DNA of 48,197 nucleotides. Source: an uncultured Erysipelotrichaceae bacterium. Lineage in GTDB: Bacteria; Bacillota_I; Bacilli_A; RF39; UBA660. The stretch covers positions 1 through 48,197 of the forward strand of contig CACZQV010000079.1 of assembly GCA_902783435.1 (NCBI GenBank), given 5' to 3'. Every line of letters begins with the position of its first letter. The stretch's first letter is position 1. Positions 14,122 through 23,059 of this stretch are shown here, piece after piece. The position numbers were made by a program, and so were the translations under genes. The notes below the pieces were generated by a model that worked only from the letters and a program-made list of their open reading frames with translations, had not been told where the DNA came from and did not search any database.

Positions 14122-16737
14122 ATGAATACTATGAATATATTATTCACTATAATGATAGTATCCTTAGTATATTTAGTTATATTGATGGTAAACTATTTTT
14201 CAAAGAAAAAAGTAGAATCAACTGAAGTTAGATTATATGGTGAAATTATTTTAACTACATTTATTTCTGTAGTTTTTGAAATATTAAGTGTTATATTTGT
14301 ATCTAAGCATAAACAATATCCTTTTATGGCTTATGCAGTTAATAAAATTTTTATAGTAACAATACTTACTTATGTTTATTTACTATCTTTATATGCATGG
14401 AGTGTATTTTATAAAGATGATAGAAAAGCAAATGTTAGTAGAGTTTTAAGAAAAGGTTATGCAGTAGTTTATTTGTTGTTTTCTATCGGAATATTATTAT
14501 TACCAGTTAAGTTTTATTATGATGGATTAAAAGTTTATTCATATGGTGAATCTACTATATTTTGTTATATAGGTGTAACTATATTAATTGCCAGTTGGTT
14601 TGTTTGTTTATTTTTAAATATAAAAACTGCTTTTAAGAGAAAGTTATTCCCATTATATTTATTTGCTTTTATGTCAGGTGTTATTTTAATGCTAAGAACA
14701 TTTAATCCTGAATTAACATTAGTATCTTCAACAGAAGCTTTAATAGTATTCTTAATGTACTTTACTATTGAAAATCCTGATGTTAAGATGATTCAACAAT
14801 TAGAAGTAGCTAGAGATCAAGCTGATAAAGCAAATAGTGCTAAAAGTGATTTCTTAAGTAGTATGTCTCATGAAATTAGAACTCCTTTGAATGCAATTGT
14901 TGGTTTTAGTGATTGTATAATGGATGCACAAAGTTTAGGTGAAGCTAAAGAAAATGCTAAAGATATAGTTAATGCTAGTCAAACTTTACTTGAAATAGTT
15001 AATGGTATCTTAGATATTTCTAAGATTGAAGCAGGTAAAATTGAAATTGTTAGTTCAAAATATAATGCTCCTGAAACATTCTTAGAACTTGCTAAATTAA
15101 TTACTCCTAGAATGAATGAAAAGGGATTAGATTTTACATATAATATTGCTCCTGATTTACCTGAAACTTTATTAGGAGATCATGCTAATTTGAAGAAAAT
15201 TGTTACTAATTTACTTTCTAATGCTTGTAAATATACTGATAAAGGTTTTGTACATTATGAAGTTAATTGTATTAATACAAAAGATGTATCTAAATTGATT
15301 ATTTCAGTAGAAGATTCTGGTCGTGGAATTAAGAAAGATAGTGTTGATAAGATGTTTACTAGATTCCAAAGATTGGAAGAAGATAGAAATACAACTATAG
15401 AAGGAACTGGACTTGGACTTGCTATTACTAAACAATTAATTGAATTAATGGGTGGTAGAATTATACTTCATACAGTATATGGAGAAGGTTCTAAATTTAC
15501 TGTAGTTTTAAATCAAAAAATAACTAAAGCTGATGAAGTTGCTTCTAAGAAAATTAAAACTACTTTGGATTTAACTGATGTTAGAATTATGTTAGTTGAT
15601 GATACTGCATTAAACTTAAAAGTTGCTTCTAAGTTATTAGAAAAATATAATGCTAATCATATAGTTACTTGTAGCAGTGGTTTTGAATGTTTAGATAGAA
15701 TTAAACGTGGTGAACAATATGATTTAATTTTACTTGATGATATGATGCCTAAGATGAGTGGTGTTGAGACTTTAAAACAATTAAAAGCAATACCAGGATT
15801 TGGTGTACCAACTGTTGCGTTAACTGCTAATGCAATTAGTGGGATGAAAGAAAAATATTTATCTGATGGTTTTGATGATTTCTTAGCTAAGCCAATTGAA
15901 AAAGAACAAATGATTCAAGTTATTAATCAATTACTAGGTAGAAGTGCTACTGAAGATATTCAAATATCTCAAAAGGATTTAACAAATGTAAGTGTTGAAA
16001 ATCCTAATATTAGGGAAGATGTTGTACCTAATGTTGAGGATATTTCTAAGAATAAAGAAAACATAGATAATGATTCTTCTTTAGAACAAACTAATACTGA
16101 TATAATTCCAGTTGAAGATAATATAGAAGAAATATTAGGTGATCAATTGGATATGAATTATAAAGAACAAACTATGAAATTAAAACCAATTGAAGTTGAT
16201 AAAATAGGAAATATTGAATTACTTGATGAACCTGTTCTTACTCCAGTTGAGGCTCCTACAGTAATAAAACCTGTAGCACCTGTAAGTACAGTAGCTCCAG
16301 TTAATGTTCAACCAGTTGAGACTATTCCTGTTGCAGATGTTAATGCAACTAATACAGTTTCTAAGGTTGATCGTAGTTATTTAGAAAGTAATGGAGTAGA
16401 TGTTAATCATGCATTAGAATTACTTGGTGATATGGAAATGTATAATATGACTATTAATGATTTTATGAAAGAAGTAGAAAATAAATGGAATAGAATAGTA
16501 CAATACAGAAACGAACAAAATATGCCTGATTATGCAATAGAAGTTCATTCTTTAAAGAGTGATTGTAAGTACTTAGGATTTATGTCTTTAGCAGATATTG
16601 CTTATCAACATGAATTAAAGAGTAAGGAAAATGATTCTAATTTTGTTAATGAAAATTTTGCTAAATTAGAAGAAGAATATAAAAAAGTTCTAGAAATAGC
16701 TAGAACTTATGTAGAAAATAATCCAGTAGAAAGTTAA
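14122..16737 (+). CDS. Hybrid sensor histidine kinase with receiver and Hpt domains
   Basis: 871 residues. Six or seven membrane helices occupy residues 1-215, similar to 7TM-type sensor modules. HisKA follows with H250 in SHEIRTPLNAIVGFS, then HATPase with NLLSNACKYTD, EDSGRGI and EGTGLGLAI. A receiver domain (about 485-605) has D539 in LILLDDMMP as phosphoacceptor, TAN as switch and K in AKPIE. A long acidic, proline-rich linker (610-750) leads to a C-terminal Hpt domain with H809 in VHSLKSDCKYLGF. The chain therefore carries a full His-Asp-His relay, but no response regulator with an output domain is encoded nearby. The input signal is unknown. The N-terminus has no large extracellular loop, suggesting a signal in or near the membrane. 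Confidence 0.93.
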   Translation: MNTMNILFTIMIVSLVYLVILMVNYFSKKKVESTEVRLYGEIILTTFISVVFEILSVIFVSKHKQYPFMAYAVNKIFIVTILTYVYLLSLYAWSVFYKDDRKANVSRVLRKGYAVVYLLFSIGILLLPVKFYYDGLKVYSYGESTIFCYIGVTILIASWFVCLFLNIKTAFKRKLFPLYLFAFMSGVILMLRTFNPELTLVSSTEALIVFLMYFTIENPDVKMIQQLEVARDQADKANSAKSDFLSSMSHEIRTPLNAIVGFSDCIMDAQSLGEAKENAKDIVNASQTLLEIVNGILDISKIEAGKIEIVSSKYNAPETFLELAKLITPRMNEKGLDFTYNIAPDLPETLLGDHANLKKIVTNLLSNACKYTDKGFVHYEVNCINTKDVSKLIISVEDSGRGIKKDSVDKMFTRFQRLEEDRNTTIEGTGLGLAITKQLIELMGGRIILHTVYGEGSKFTVVLNQKITKADEVASKKIKTTLDLTDVRIMLVDDTALNLKVASKLLEKYNANHIVTCSSGFECLDRIKRGEQYDLILLDDMMPKMSGVETLKQLKAIPGFGVPTVALTANAISGMKEKYLSDGFDDFLAKPIEKEQMIQVINQLLGRSATEDIQISQKDLTNVSVENPNIREDVVPNVEDISKNKENIDNDSSLEQTNTDIIPVEDNIEEILGDQLDMNYKEQTMKLKPIEVDKIGNIELLDEPVLTPVEAPTVIKPVAPVSTVAPVNVQPVETIPVADVNATNTVSKVDRSYLESNGVDVNHALELLGDMEMYNMTINDFMKEVENKWNRIVQYRNEQNMPDYAIEVHSLKSDCKYLGFMSLADIAYQHELKSKENDSNFVNENFAKLEEEYKKVLEIARTYVENNPVES

Positions 16738-16758
16738 TTTGTTAACTTTCTTTTTTTT
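16729..16758. terminator. Terminator between the kinase and convergent tspO
   Basis: GAAAGTTAA-TTTG-TTAACTTTC with a T run; the first arm contains the kinase stop codon. Confidence 0.85.
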
Positions 16759-17215
16759 ATAAATTTAATAAATAAATTGATAGAGATAGAATGGTTGCGA
16801 ATAGTGATAATATTATATAAGGTTGTAGTAGTTTTGATATTTTATTATTTAATAGGGATGTTTCTTCATATAAAAATAAAGTGGATAGAAAAGTACCTAG
16901 ACAAGATACAAATCCTAAGAAATTATTGTGTAATCCGAAGAAAAGAATAGTATAACTTTGATTAAATATATAGTTTATAATTAAAGTTATTTTATAATTT
17001 TTTGGAATATCTTTGATTTTATATGATCTTACTATTATATAAATTGTGATAGCTATTAGTATGTAAACTATTGTCCAGGCTATTGGATAAAATATTCTTG
17101 GTGGAGCAAAGAATGGTTTTACTATTTTGTTATAGTAATTGTAATCTACTGGTATGATATTATTTAAAAACCATGGTAATAAACAACTTAAAAATATTAG
17201 AATCTTTTTTATCAT
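16757..17215 (-). CDS. tspO: TspO/MBR family membrane protein
   Basis: 152 residues with five membrane helices, standard for the family. Recognised by YNKIVKPFFAPPRIFYPIAWTI near residue 28-48 (the W/Y-KP-FAPP...W pattern) and by the aromatic fourth helix. Bacterial TspO proteins bind tetrapyrroles and cholesterol-like ligands and have been linked to stress regulation. GAGGAGAT lies 7 nt before the ATG. It is convergent with the kinase gene and divergent from the rhomboid gene; no operon partner. Confidence 0.85.
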   Translation of the reverse strand: MIKKILIFLSCLLPWFLNNIIPVDYNYYNKIVKPFFAPPRIFYPIAWTIVYILIAITIYIIVRSYKIKDIPKNYKITLIINYIFNQSYTILFFGLHNNFLGFVSCLGTFLSTLFLYEETSLLNNKISKLLQPYIILSLFATILSLSIYLLNL

Positions 17216-17284
17216 TTTTTCATCTCCTCTAGTATTATTTTATGTTTTATTATATAATATTATTAGTTTTTTAGGAGGAATTTT

Positions 17285-18436
17285 ATGGATACAGAAATAG
17301 TTATGGATGATAAGAATATTCTTGTTATGAAATTACTTCATTATTTTATTACTGAGAAGAATTACAATCCTATCATTTTACAAGGTGTAGATAATGAAAT
17401 TTGGTTAGAAAACTTAGATGAAGATTGTGAAGTTGTGCGTATAGTTTCTGGTTATATTCATAATGATGAACAATTTGATTTTGATGTATTTAAAACAAAA
17501 AGGATAATTAAGAAAATAAAGAAAAAAACATTTTCATTTCATATGAATGTTATGAGTATATTCTTAGATATGGGTGATAATGTTACACAAGAAATTAATG
17601 AGGATCCTAGATTAATGGCTATTAATGTTAAAGAGGAATCTGATTTAGAAAAGAATGATATTATTAAAAAAGTATTTCCTGATCTTAGTAAAGGTCTTGA
17701 GTATAATGAAGCAGGTTTTGAATTATTTGCGAAGATTACTAATGATATAAATGAACATAATAAGGAAGATGCTAATAGACTTGAAAAGGTATTTAAAGAT
17801 AAAGGACCTTATATTACTTATTTTTTAATTGCTTTAAATATTATATTTTATTTAGTACCTATATTATTAGGACAAGATGAATATATTATTAATGCTTATT
17901 GTATGCATGGACCAAGTATTAGAGGTGGACAATATTATCGTTTATTTACTGGTATGTTTTTACATGGTAATATATTCCATTTATTCTTTAATTGTTATGC
18001 ATTATATGTATTAGGTTCTCAGATTGAAAACTTTTTAGGTAGATTTAAATTTTCAATTATATATTTGTTTTCTGGATTAGCAGGTTCATTATTTTCTATG
18101 ACATTTAGTGGTCCAGTAGGTTCTATTGGAGCTTCTGGTGCAATATTTGGACTTATGGGAGCATTACTTTATTTTGGATATCATTATAGAGTTTATTTAG
18201 GTAATGTTGTTAAGAGTCAAATTATTCCATTAATTATTGTTAATTTAGCTTTAGGCTTTATGTTTAATGGTATAGATAATTTTGCACATATAGGTGGATT
18301 GATTGGAGGTTGCATGATTACAATGGCTTTAGGAGTAAAAGATAAATCTTCTACTTTTGAAAAAGTAAATGGATGGATTATTACTTTAATATTTGTAGCT
18401 TTTATTACTTATATTGCTTTTGTATATAGTGCTTAG
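17285..18436 (+). CDS. gluP: Rhomboid intramembrane serine protease, GluP-like
   Basis: 383 residues. A cytoplasmic N-terminal domain of about 175 residues precedes the rhomboid core, as in Bacillus GluP (YqgP). Catalytic dyad: S284 in GSIGASGAIFG and H335 in NFAHIGGLIGG. The RLFTGMFLHGNIFHLFFNCYAL segment carries the conserved His/Asn residues of helix 2. It cleaves membrane proteins within or near the bilayer; in Bacillus the homologue helps degrade a magnesium transporter with FtsH. TTAGGAGGA precedes ATG 17285. The following gene starts 3 nt after the stop, so the two form one transcript. Confidence 0.92.
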   Translation: MDTEIVMDDKNILVMKLLHYFITEKNYNPIILQGVDNEIWLENLDEDCEVVRIVSGYIHNDEQFDFDVFKTKRIIKKIKKKTFSFHMNVMSIFLDMGDNVTQEINEDPRLMAINVKEESDLEKNDIIKKVFPDLSKGLEYNEAGFELFAKITNDINEHNKEDANRLEKVFKDKGPYITYFLIALNIIFYLVPILLGQDEYIINAYCMHGPSIRGGQYYRLFTGMFLHGNIFHLFFNCYALYVLGSQIENFLGRFKFSIIYLFSGLAGSLFSMTFSGPVGSIGASGAIFGLMGALLYFGYHYRVYLGNVVKSQIIPLIIVNLALGFMFNGIDNFAHIGGLIGGCMITMALGVKDKSSTFEKVNGWIITLIFVAFITYIAFVYSA

Positions 18437-18439
18437 TTT

Positions 18440-19504
18440 ATGGAAGAAGTAGTTAAAAGTAATGTATTAGATGCAATTCATTATATTTTAAAGAATCAAC
18501 ATCAATTTTTAGATGAAGAAAAGATAAGTAAGACAGATGAATTAATAATACCTTATATAGAAGAAAATTTTGAATATAGTGCAGATGAATTTAGAGTAAA
18601 AGTATATGGTGCACCAGTTCTTTCTAATGATAAAAGAATATTTCCTATAGTAGTTAGATATTATGCAATTATGCAAGATAATTTATCTTTACTAGAAAAA
18701 TTAGAAGAAAATGGTTATTCTTTTATAGGTGGTAATCAACATTCTATTAAATTATTTGCTTTGGATAAGCAATTATCAAGTAAGTTTAAAGAAAAAGAAT
18801 ATATACCTTATTTGAAAAAACATAGTGTTTCTTTAGAGCATTTTTATACTACTTTAAGAGGTCTTGATCATCAAGAGAGAGAAAGAGTATTAAAAGAGTT
18901 TTCTGAAATAGTTAAAAGTAATCCTACTGTTTTAAGTATTGGAGAAGATAAAAATTGTAGTAATTTCTTATCTAGAAGAAATATAGAGTTTTTTGGAAAA
19001 GAATTCTTATTAAGTTTAGATGATAGACAAAGAAAATTATTAAATTCATTTTATTTTCAAATAAATGAAGATAATGCTTCTAAAATAAAAGAATTAATTA
19101 TGAAATATCCTGATATAAATATGTCTATGCCTTTATATAAAGAAGTATTAGATATGTTTACTATAGATGAGTTAGGTACTATGTCTGAAAAAGATAAAAA
19201 GTTATATAGTGCTGCGCTCAAGGGAAATGTATTATTGAGGATGAAAGAAATATTAAGTATTAATCCATTATTTGATTGTCCTAAAGATTTTATTAGATAT
19301 GAAATATTTAAGGAACTAGATAATGAAAAAATACTTGAATTAAGTTATGAAACAATGGAAGAAATAGCGAATATTAATTATATAGAATTAGATAATGTTT
19401 ATGTTATCCCAGTTAAAAAGATTTATTCTGTTATTAATAAAGAAAAAAGAAAACAATTAAAAGATGAGTTAATTGAAAAGATTGACATTTTTCATAGGAA
19501 ATAA
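18440..19504 (+). CDS. Unknown cytoplasmic protein coupled to the rhomboid gene
   Basis: 354 residues with no membrane helix, mainly helical and charged. The segments EKLEENGYSFIGGNQHSIKLFAL and SIGEDKNCSNFLSRRNIEFF are distinctive, but I cannot place them in a family. There is no clear ribosome site. ATG 18440 comes 3 nt after the gluP stop, which points to translational coupling and perhaps a functional link with the protease. Confidence 0.65.
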   Translation: MEEVVKSNVLDAIHYILKNQHQFLDEEKISKTDELIIPYIEENFEYSADEFRVKVYGAPVLSNDKRIFPIVVRYYAIMQDNLSLLEKLEENGYSFIGGNQHSIKLFALDKQLSSKFKEKEYIPYLKKHSVSLEHFYTTLRGLDHQERERVLKEFSEIVKSNPTVLSIGEDKNCSNFLSRRNIEFFGKEFLLSLDDRQRKLLNSFYFQINEDNASKIKELIMKYPDINMSMPLYKEVLDMFTIDELGTMSEKDKKLYSAALKGNVLLRMKEILSINPLFDCPKDFIRYEIFKELDNEKILELSYETMEEIANINYIELDNVYVIPVKKIYSVINKEKRKQLKDELIEKIDIFHRK

Positions 19505-19506
19505 AG

Positions 19507-19535
19507 TTGTATTTAAGTAGTTAAAATGTTAAAAT
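19507..19535 (+). promoter_or_regulatory. Promoter of the ireB-ruvX-mltG operon
   Basis: TTGTAT (19507-19512), a 17-nt spacer and TAAAAT (19530-19535) with TG at the extended position. GAGGTGAT follows, 5 nt before the ireB ATG. Confidence 0.6.
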
Positions 19536-19562
19536 AAAAGTAGATTAATGTGAGGTGATATT

Positions 19563-19817
19563 ATGCCACAAGAACAAACTAGTTTATTTGATATTAAAGA
19601 ACTTGATACTGAAAATACTAGAAAAACTTTAAATGATGTTTATGAATCTTTAGAAGAAAGAGGTTATAATCCAACTAATCAAATTGTTGGTTACTTAATT
19701 AGTGGTGATCCAGGATATATTTCTAGTTATAAAGATGCTAGAAGTAAAATGCAAGAAATTGATCGTGCTAAGATAGTAGAAATTCTATTATGTGAATTTC
19801 AAAAGAATAATAAATGA
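19563..19817 (+). CDS. ireB: IreB family regulatory phosphoprotein
   Basis: 84 residues, the normal size for UPF0297/IreB. In Enterococcus IreB is phosphorylated by the PASTA kinase IreK on an N-terminal Thr and controls envelope stress and cephalosporin resistance. The conserved core is NTRKTLNDVYESLEERGYNPTNQIVGYLISGDP...YITSY-like. It is first in the conserved Bacilli block. It ends in TGA within an ATGA overlap with ruvX, one of only two TGA stops seen in the window; the next in-frame stop is 9 nt further. Confidence 0.95.
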   Translation: MPQEQTSLFDIKELDTENTRKTLNDVYESLEERGYNPTNQIVGYLISGDPGYISSYKDARSKMQEIDRAKIVEILLCEFQKNNK

Positions 19818-20242
19818 GATATTTAGGTTTAGATTTAGGTAGTAGAACTTTAGGTGTAGCAGTTAGTGATAAGACTGGGTTAATTGCGTCTTTAGTTAAG
19901 ACTATTAGACATAATGAAGAATATGATAGATTACTAGATGAAGTGAAAAATCTTGTTTCTGAATTAGAAATAGATGCAATAGTATTAGGATTTCCTAAGA
20001 ATATGAATAATACTATTGGACCTAAAGGTGAACTTAGTTTAGAGTTTAAGGAAAAATTAGAAAAGATATTAACTATACCAGTTTATTTACAAGATGAGAG
20101 ATTAACTACTAAGAGTGCTACTGATATGTTAATAAGTGGAAATGTGTCACGAAAAAATAGAAAAAAAGTAGTAGATAGTGTTGCGGCTACTATAATATTA
20201 CAATCATATTTAGATAGGAGAGATAGAAATGAAGAAAAATAG
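19814..20242 (+). CDS. ruvX: YqgF/RuvX, RNase H-fold nuclease
   Basis: 142 residues. YqgF family: 16S rRNA 5'-end maturation in E. coli, also called a putative Holliday-junction resolvase. The RNase H-fold motifs are LGLDLGSRTLGVAVSD at the N-terminus, the middle VLGFPKNMNNTIGPKG and the late DERLTT. Asp in LDLG and Glu in DERLTT are likely metal ligands. It overlaps ireB by 4 nt and the DUF1292 gene by 14 nt, in the usual order for Bacilli. Confidence 0.95.
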   Translation: MRYLGLDLGSRTLGVAVSDKTGLIASLVKTIRHNEEYDRLLDEVKNLVSELEIDAIVLGFPKNMNNTIGPKGELSLEFKEKLEKILTIPVYLQDERLTTKSATDMLISGNVSRKNRKKVVDSVAATIILQSYLDRRDRNEEK

Positions 20243-20519
20243 TTTTTCAATGATAGATGAAAATGGAAATGAAGTAGTGTATGATGTTTTATTTACTTTT
20301 GAAAGTGATGAAACTCATAAAAATTATATAGTTTATACTGATAATAGTAGAGATGAAACTGGAAATATTCAAGTATATGCATCAATATATGATCCAGAAG
20401 ATCCTCAAAGTAAATTAGAAGCAATTACTACTGATAAGGAATGGAAAGTAATTGAAACAATCTTAGAAACTTTACAAGAAGAAGTTCGTAAGAAGAAGGA
20501 TGAAGATAATGAGCAATAG
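20229..20519 (+). CDS. DUF1292 protein (YrzB-like)
   Basis: 96 residues, acidic. It starts with NSFSMIDENGNEVVYDVLFTFE, typical of DUF1292: 'I.DE.GNE..Y.VL.TFE.....K.Y.VY.D'. The role is unknown, but it accompanies ruvX and ireB across Firmicutes. The ribosome site AGGAGAGA lies inside the ruvX 3' end. Confidence 0.92.
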   Translation: MKKNSFSMIDENGNEVVYDVLFTFESDETHKNYIVYTDNSRDETGNIQVYASIYDPEDPQSKLEAITTDKEWKVIETILETLQEEVRKKKDEDNEQ

Positions 20520-20545
20520 CTCTTTATTTTTTCTTAGGAGGTATT

Positions 20546-21604
20546 ATGAAGTTAAAGAAGGGTGTAAAAATACTTATATTTATTGCTTGTATATTATTAG
20601 TACTTGGAGGTACTTTTATATATTTAGTTAGTCCTGTAAGTATAAATAATAAAGAAGGTATTGAAGTAGAAATAGAGAGTGGTATGGGTACTGAGAAAAT
20701 AGCTTCTACATTAAAAGAAAAGGGATTAATTAAAAGTAAATATTTGTTTATATTATATGTAAAGACTAGTGGTAAAAAGTCATTAAAAGCAGATACTTAT
20801 TTATTAAATAAGAGTATGAGTTTAAATGAAATAGTTAGTGTATTAGAATCAGGTAGTGATTATAATCCTAATATGTTAAGACTTACTTTTAAAGAGGGAG
20901 AGAGAATTACTGATTATGCTAAGGTTATAGCTAATAATACTAACAATTCTTATGATGATGTTATTGATTTTATTAATAATAAAGAATATCTTAAGAATTT
21001 AATAGATAAATATTGGTTTTTAACAGATAAAATATTAGATACTGATATATATTATCCATTAGAAGGATATTTAGCTCCTGATACATATTATTTTGATAAT
21101 AAAGATGTTAGTGTAGAAGATATTATTACTACTATGTTAAAACAAGAAGAAAAGAGATTAGAAAAGTATAAAGATAAGATTATTAGTGATCCTCATAAAT
21201 ATATAACTATGGCTTCTATTGCAGAGTTAGAAGGAACTAAGTTAGATAATAAGAAAATGATTGTGGGAGTATTTAATAATAGACTTAAAGCTAATATGAA
21301 TCTTGGAAGTGATGTTACTACTTATTATGGATTACAAGTATCAATGACTAGTGATTTAACTAGTGAACAATTTAATTCAGATAATAAGTATAATACTAGA
21401 AATCCTTATATGAGAGGTAAACTTCCAATAGGTCCTATTGATTCTCCTGGGGAAGAAGGATTAGAAGCTAGTATTAATCCTACTAGTAATGATTATTTAT
21501 ACTTTGTAGCTGATAAACATGGTAAAGTATATTATTCTAAAACGTTAGATGAACATAATAAGAAAATTTCTGAAATAAAGAATAATGGAGATTGGATTTG
21601 GTAA
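20546..21604 (+). CDS. mltG: Endolytic transglycosylase MltG
   Basis: 352 residues with one N-terminal membrane helix (about 7-28). A LysM-like region (about 38-105, VEIESGMGTEKIASTLKEKGLI) is followed by the YceG catalytic domain. The catalytic Glu is in MASIAELEGTKLDNKKMIVGVFNNRL. Further signatures are YNTRNPYMRGKLPIGPI and the final YFVADKHGKVYYS. It cuts nascent glycan strands at the membrane and is thought to set chain length. AGGAGG precedes ATG 20546. Confidence 0.96.
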   Translation: MKLKKGVKILIFIACILLVLGGTFIYLVSPVSINNKEGIEVEIESGMGTEKIASTLKEKGLIKSKYLFILYVKTSGKKSLKADTYLLNKSMSLNEIVSVLESGSDYNPNMLRLTFKEGERITDYAKVIANNTNNSYDDVIDFINNKEYLKNLIDKYWFLTDKILDTDIYYPLEGYLAPDTYYFDNKDVSVEDIITTMLKQEEKRLEKYKDKIISDPHKYITMASIAELEGTKLDNKKMIVGVFNNRLKANMNLGSDVTTYYGLQVSMTSDLTSEQFNSDNKYNTRNPYMRGKLPIGPIDSPGEEGLEASINPTSNDYLYFVADKHGKVYYSKTLDEHNKKISEIKNNGDWIW

Positions 21605-21605
21605 A

Positions 21606-22196
21606 ATGTTAAATGAAAATTTAATTAAACAAATGAAGGATTATGCTGAGTTGAATAATGTACCTATAATGACTGATGAAGGTATTGATTATTTAACTAA
21701 GTATATTAAAGATAATAATATTAAAAACATTTTAGAAGTGGGGGCAGCTATAGGATATTCTTCTATTATGATGTGTGGAGTAGATGAAAATATTACTGTT
21801 ACTACAATAGAGCGAGATGAAAAAAGATATTTAGAAGCTGTTAAAAATATAAAAAAATTTAATTTAGAAAATAGAATTAATTTAATTTATAAGGATGCTT
21901 TAGAAGTTGAGTTAGAAGATGAATACGATTTAATATTTATAGATGCTGCTAAGGCTCAAAATAGAAAGTTTTTTGAAAGATATGAGAAAAATTTAGCAAA
22001 AGACGGTACAATAATTACAGATAATATGAATTTTCATGGGTTAGTAAATACTGATCCTAGTAATATAGAAAGTAGAAATTTAAGACAGTTAGTTAGAAAA
22101 GTAAGAGAATATAAAGAATTTTTAGATAATAATGAGACTTTTAAAACTGAATTTCTTGATATTGGAGATGGACTTGCGATAAGTAAGAGGGTATAG
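21606..22196 (+). CDS. trmR: tRNA 5-hydroxyuridine methyltransferase (TrmR/YrrM-like)
   Basis: 196 residues from ATG 21606, two bases after the mltG stop; an in-frame ATG at 21585 inside mltG would add seven residues, and neither start has a strong ribosome site. SAM-dependent O-methyltransferase of the catechol-OMT fold: motif I EVGAAIGYSSIMM, TIERDEKRY, and the metal-binding-type IDAAKAQNRKFFE plus TDNMNFHG. The position after mltG and before the two U32 genes matches B. subtilis yrrL-yrrM-yrrN-yrrO. There this enzyme methylates ho5U34 of tRNA to mo5U. Name assigned on family plus synteny. Confidence 0.88.
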   Translation: MLNENLIKQMKDYAELNNVPIMTDEGIDYLTKYIKDNNIKNILEVGAAIGYSSIMMCGVDENITVTTIERDEKRYLEAVKNIKKFNLENRINLIYKDALEVELEDEYDLIFIDAAKAQNRKFFERYEKNLAKDGTIITDNMNFHGLVNTDPSNIESRNLRQLVRKVREYKEFLDNNETFKTEFLDIGDGLAISKRV

Positions 22197-22206
22197 AGGT
22201 GATTAT

Positions 22207-23049
22207 ATGCAATATTTTCAAATATTGGATTGTAGTAGTGAATTAGGTACTTGTTGTAATGATTATGGATTAGTAATGATACTTGATACACTTAGAAAAA
22301 TAATGCATTTATTTCAAATTATAGTTCCTATTATTTTAATAATTATGGGTATTATAGGAATGACACAACTTATGATGAATCCTGAAAAAAAAGGTGGAAT
22401 GAAGAGTATATTTAATAAAGTTTTAGCGGCTGTTATTATATTCTTTTTACCAGTAATAGTTGATGCGGTGCTTATTATGATGCCTGAGACTTTTAGTGTT
22501 TCTGCTTGTTGGAATCAAGCTAAAGTATCTGCTGAAGTTTCTAGAAGTATTAATCATGAATATATTGATCCTTATAAACAAACAAAATCACCTTTGCTTG
22601 TAGATCCTGATGATTATGAAAAATCTAAACCTTCTACAAATAATGGTAGTTCTACTGGTAGTAAAAAAGGACAAGATGTTGTTACTTATGCTAAAAAGTT
22701 TGTGGGACAAGCTTATGTATATGGTGGATCATGGAATGGTGAAGAACCTTATACTCCTACTGATTGTAGTGGATTTGTTCAAGGTGTATTTAGTCATTTT
22801 GGAATTAGTCTTGGAAGAGATACTGATGCACAATGGGCTGGTACAGATAAATATACATTAGTTAGTGAAAGTGATCTTCAAGCTGGAGATGTAATAATGT
22901 ATGATGGTCATGTCGGTATATATACTGGTACTGGAAAAGAAATTGTTCATGCTAAAGGAAGTAATTATGGTGTTGTATTAGATTCTGATTATAGTACTTG
23001 TTCTGGACATGCAATACTTGGATTTATGCGAATAAAAGGAATTGGTTAG
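22207..23049 (+). CDS. VirB2-like pilin domain fused to an NlpC/P60 peptidoglycan hydrolase
   Basis: 280 residues, two modules. Residues 1-105: a two-helix membrane module (about 34-57 and 72-92) with a basic loop between (NPEKKGGMKSIFNKV), cysteines at 9, 16, 17 before it and C101 in ACWNQ after it. The same layout, including FF.P..V in helix 2 and the final CWN, is seen in the T4SS pilin at 42062. Residues 150-275: NlpC/P60 domain with C187 in TDCSGFVQGVF, H235 in DGHVGIY and H248 in VHAKG, the complete Cys-His-His triad. A Ser/Thr/Gly/Lys linker joins them. It should sit in the membrane with the hydrolase outside, cutting stem peptides; a VirB1-like accessory of the downstream T4SS-like machine is my inference. 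It splits the trmR-trhP1 pair. Confidence 0.88.
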   Translation: MQYFQILDCSSELGTCCNDYGLVMILDTLRKIMHLFQIIVPIILIIMGIIGMTQLMMNPEKKGGMKSIFNKVLAAVIIFFLPVIVDAVLIMMPETFSVSACWNQAKVSAEVSRSINHEYIDPYKQTKSPLLVDPDDYEKSKPSTNNGSSTGSKKGQDVVTYAKKFVGQAYVYGGSWNGEEPYTPTDCSGFVQGVFSHFGISLGRDTDAQWAGTDKYTLVSESDLQAGDVIMYDGHVGIYTGTGKEIVHAKGSNYGVVLDSDYSTCSGHAILGFMRIKGIG

Positions 23050-23059
23050 GAGGTTTATT

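Noticed and set aside
23042..23059. TTG start for the DUF3298-like gene
   Set aside because: It overlaps the previous gene and its own TAGGAGG site; ATG 23060 is correctly spaced.
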